Assembly: GCF_008831285.2 (NCBI RefSeq)
Contig: NC_045146.1
Coordinates: 5,468,972 to 5,532,971 of the forward strand
Direction of reading: 5' to 3'
Origin: Nymphaea colorata
Taxonomy: Eukaryota > Streptophyta > Magnoliopsida > Nymphaeales > Nymphaeaceae
Length of the DNA: 64,000 bases
This document shows, in pieces, positions 63,014 to 64,000 of the stretch. A program made the position numbers and the translations under genes. How positions within the stretch are numbered: the first letter of the stretch is position 1; each line of letters starts with the position of its first letter. The notes beneath the pieces were generated by a model. It saw nothing but the letters and a program-made list of their open reading frames with translations. It ran no database searches and had not been told where the DNA came from.

Positions 63014-64000
63014 GTACCTTTTGAATTTTGTGAAATTATAAATGATTTTGTTCATGCTAGGTCTTATTTAAGAAACATTTTTTTGCATAATAGTAGAGCA
63101 ATATTTGTTTCTTTTAGGAAGATAAGGAAATTCCTCTACGAAAAGTCATACATATGCTTGGTATTTGTATTATATACACTAGGTCAGCAGGATGAGGAAA
63201 CATGATTTATTCTTTAGGACTAAGTCACATGGGTGCTTCAGTAAAGTCCACGTACCCGTGTCGCCGTACCCGTGTCGCCGTACCCGTACCCAAAATGGGT
63301 ACTTTGACCCTTGGGTACCTATAGATCCAAACTACTTAAGTTTATTTTGATTTAATTTTTTCCACCTTTTTATTCTATTCTTTAGATGTGAAAATTCGAT
63401 TGATGTTCATACTTGACTAGGGGGCTGCTTGGTTGTCCATATGTTTAAAGTTTTTCATAGGTTTCTTAAACACACTACTGCAAGAGCCGTTGATATATAT
63501 TTTCTATATTATTTATTTGTTTATGTTGATGTATATTTTTTATTTTGATACATATTTTCTAAGTATTTCTTATTGTTTATATATATATATACGGCCGTAC
63601 CCCGCACCCAAGTTTTTTGAAAATGGTCAGTACCCGTACCCGCACCGGCACTCGTACCTGTACCTATGTGACATAGTTTTAGGATCATTTTCAAAGCTAG
63701 TTTTTACTAGGAAGCACATTTAAGATAGTCTATCCTCCACACTTGCATACTTTGAGAAATAAACTAATATATTTATCATAGCCGATAGGGTTGTAATCTC
63801 ATATGAGCCTTCATTTCTCCACTAGTATGTCATATGTCCATGTTAAAGCTGTTTTTAATGAGGGAAGTTCCTTCTCTACCTCCACACTTGCACAGTTTAA
63901 AAGATTAAATATATATCCGTTCTGGGGTTATAACCTTGCATTTTACATGATTAGTATGTATCTATGCTGGGGTTATAACTTTGCCTTTTACAAGATTTAC
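63014..64000. other. Intron after the kinase P-loop exon
   Basis: AT-rich intron running off the window. It contains the hAT-like element at 63220-63676 and a short TA tract at about 63577-63592. No further kinase exon seen before 64000. Confidence 0.6.
63212..63684. mobile_element. hAT-like non-autonomous element, copy 2
   Basis: A 457-bp element at 63220-63676. Flanks CTTTAGGA (63212-63219) and TTTTAGGA (63677-63684) match 7 of 8. Ends are inverted: CTAAGTCACATGGGT on the left and CTATGTCACATAGGT read in from the right, the same terminus as 19666-20191. Inside each end are repeated CGTACCCGT motifs. Non-coding. Confidence 0.78.

Noticed and set aside
1-64000. Bacterial or phage features, CRISPR arrays, operons
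   Set aside because: Spliced exons, malectin receptor kinase and plant copia elements show a plant nuclear locus; regular spaced repeats of CRISPR type were not seen.

Overview
This is a plant nuclear window, most likely an angiosperm. It holds the middle of one very large gene, a leucine-rich repeat / malectin receptor-like kinase of the LRR-VIII-2 type, read on the + strand. Sixteen exons (1,624 coding bases, one unbroken frame, all with AG acceptors and GT donors) run from 823 to 63013. The gene starts before the window and most of its kinase domain lies after it. Exon order is nine LRR exons (eight of exactly 72 bp, one LRR each), three short exons closing the LRR region, two malectin exons, one transmembrane exon, and the exon that opens the kinase with its glycine-rich loop. 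The species cannot be named from the sequence.

Almost all other DNA is transposable elements inside three huge introns. Every full-length element is a Ty1-copia LTR retrotransposon with a primer-binding site of the TGGTATCAGAGC type and a 5-bp target duplication. Intron 1 of the window (895-17688) holds element A (1102-7581, -, old, itself carrying a 715-bp DNA-transposon insertion), a GC-rich hAT-like element (8269-9002), element B (9924-15511, +, young, one nonsense codon) and an LTR remnant (about 16993-17240). Small introns between 17761 and 23211 hold a TRIM-like mini-retrotransposon, a hAT-like element, an inverted-repeat element and several local duplications.

Intron 11 (23251-49290, 26 kb) is a nest. 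Element I (23351-49222, -) holds element F (23910-29079, +, complete 1,401-residue polyprotein, LTRs with no difference seen) and fragment J. J's LTR was hit by element C (29524-47207, +). C was then hit by K (32465-about 34590, +, truncated), D (34935-40281, -, LTRs with no difference seen, one nonsense codon) and L (40494-46007, -, same family as C). Intron 15 (50428-62894) holds element H (51325-62767, -, C family), which contains a truncated B-family segment E (52913-55911) and, in its 5' LTR, element G (57633-62696, -, K family). The intron after the last exon holds a second copy of the hAT-like family seen at 19666.

By relatedness there are about five copia families: A/B/D/E, F, C/L/H, G/K, and I/J. 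F is the only copy with an open polyprotein; B and D are each one codon away from it; the rest are decayed. No exon is disrupted, so the receptor kinase could still be functional if its long introns are spliced. No CRISPR arrays, rRNA genes or intact tRNA genes were seen.
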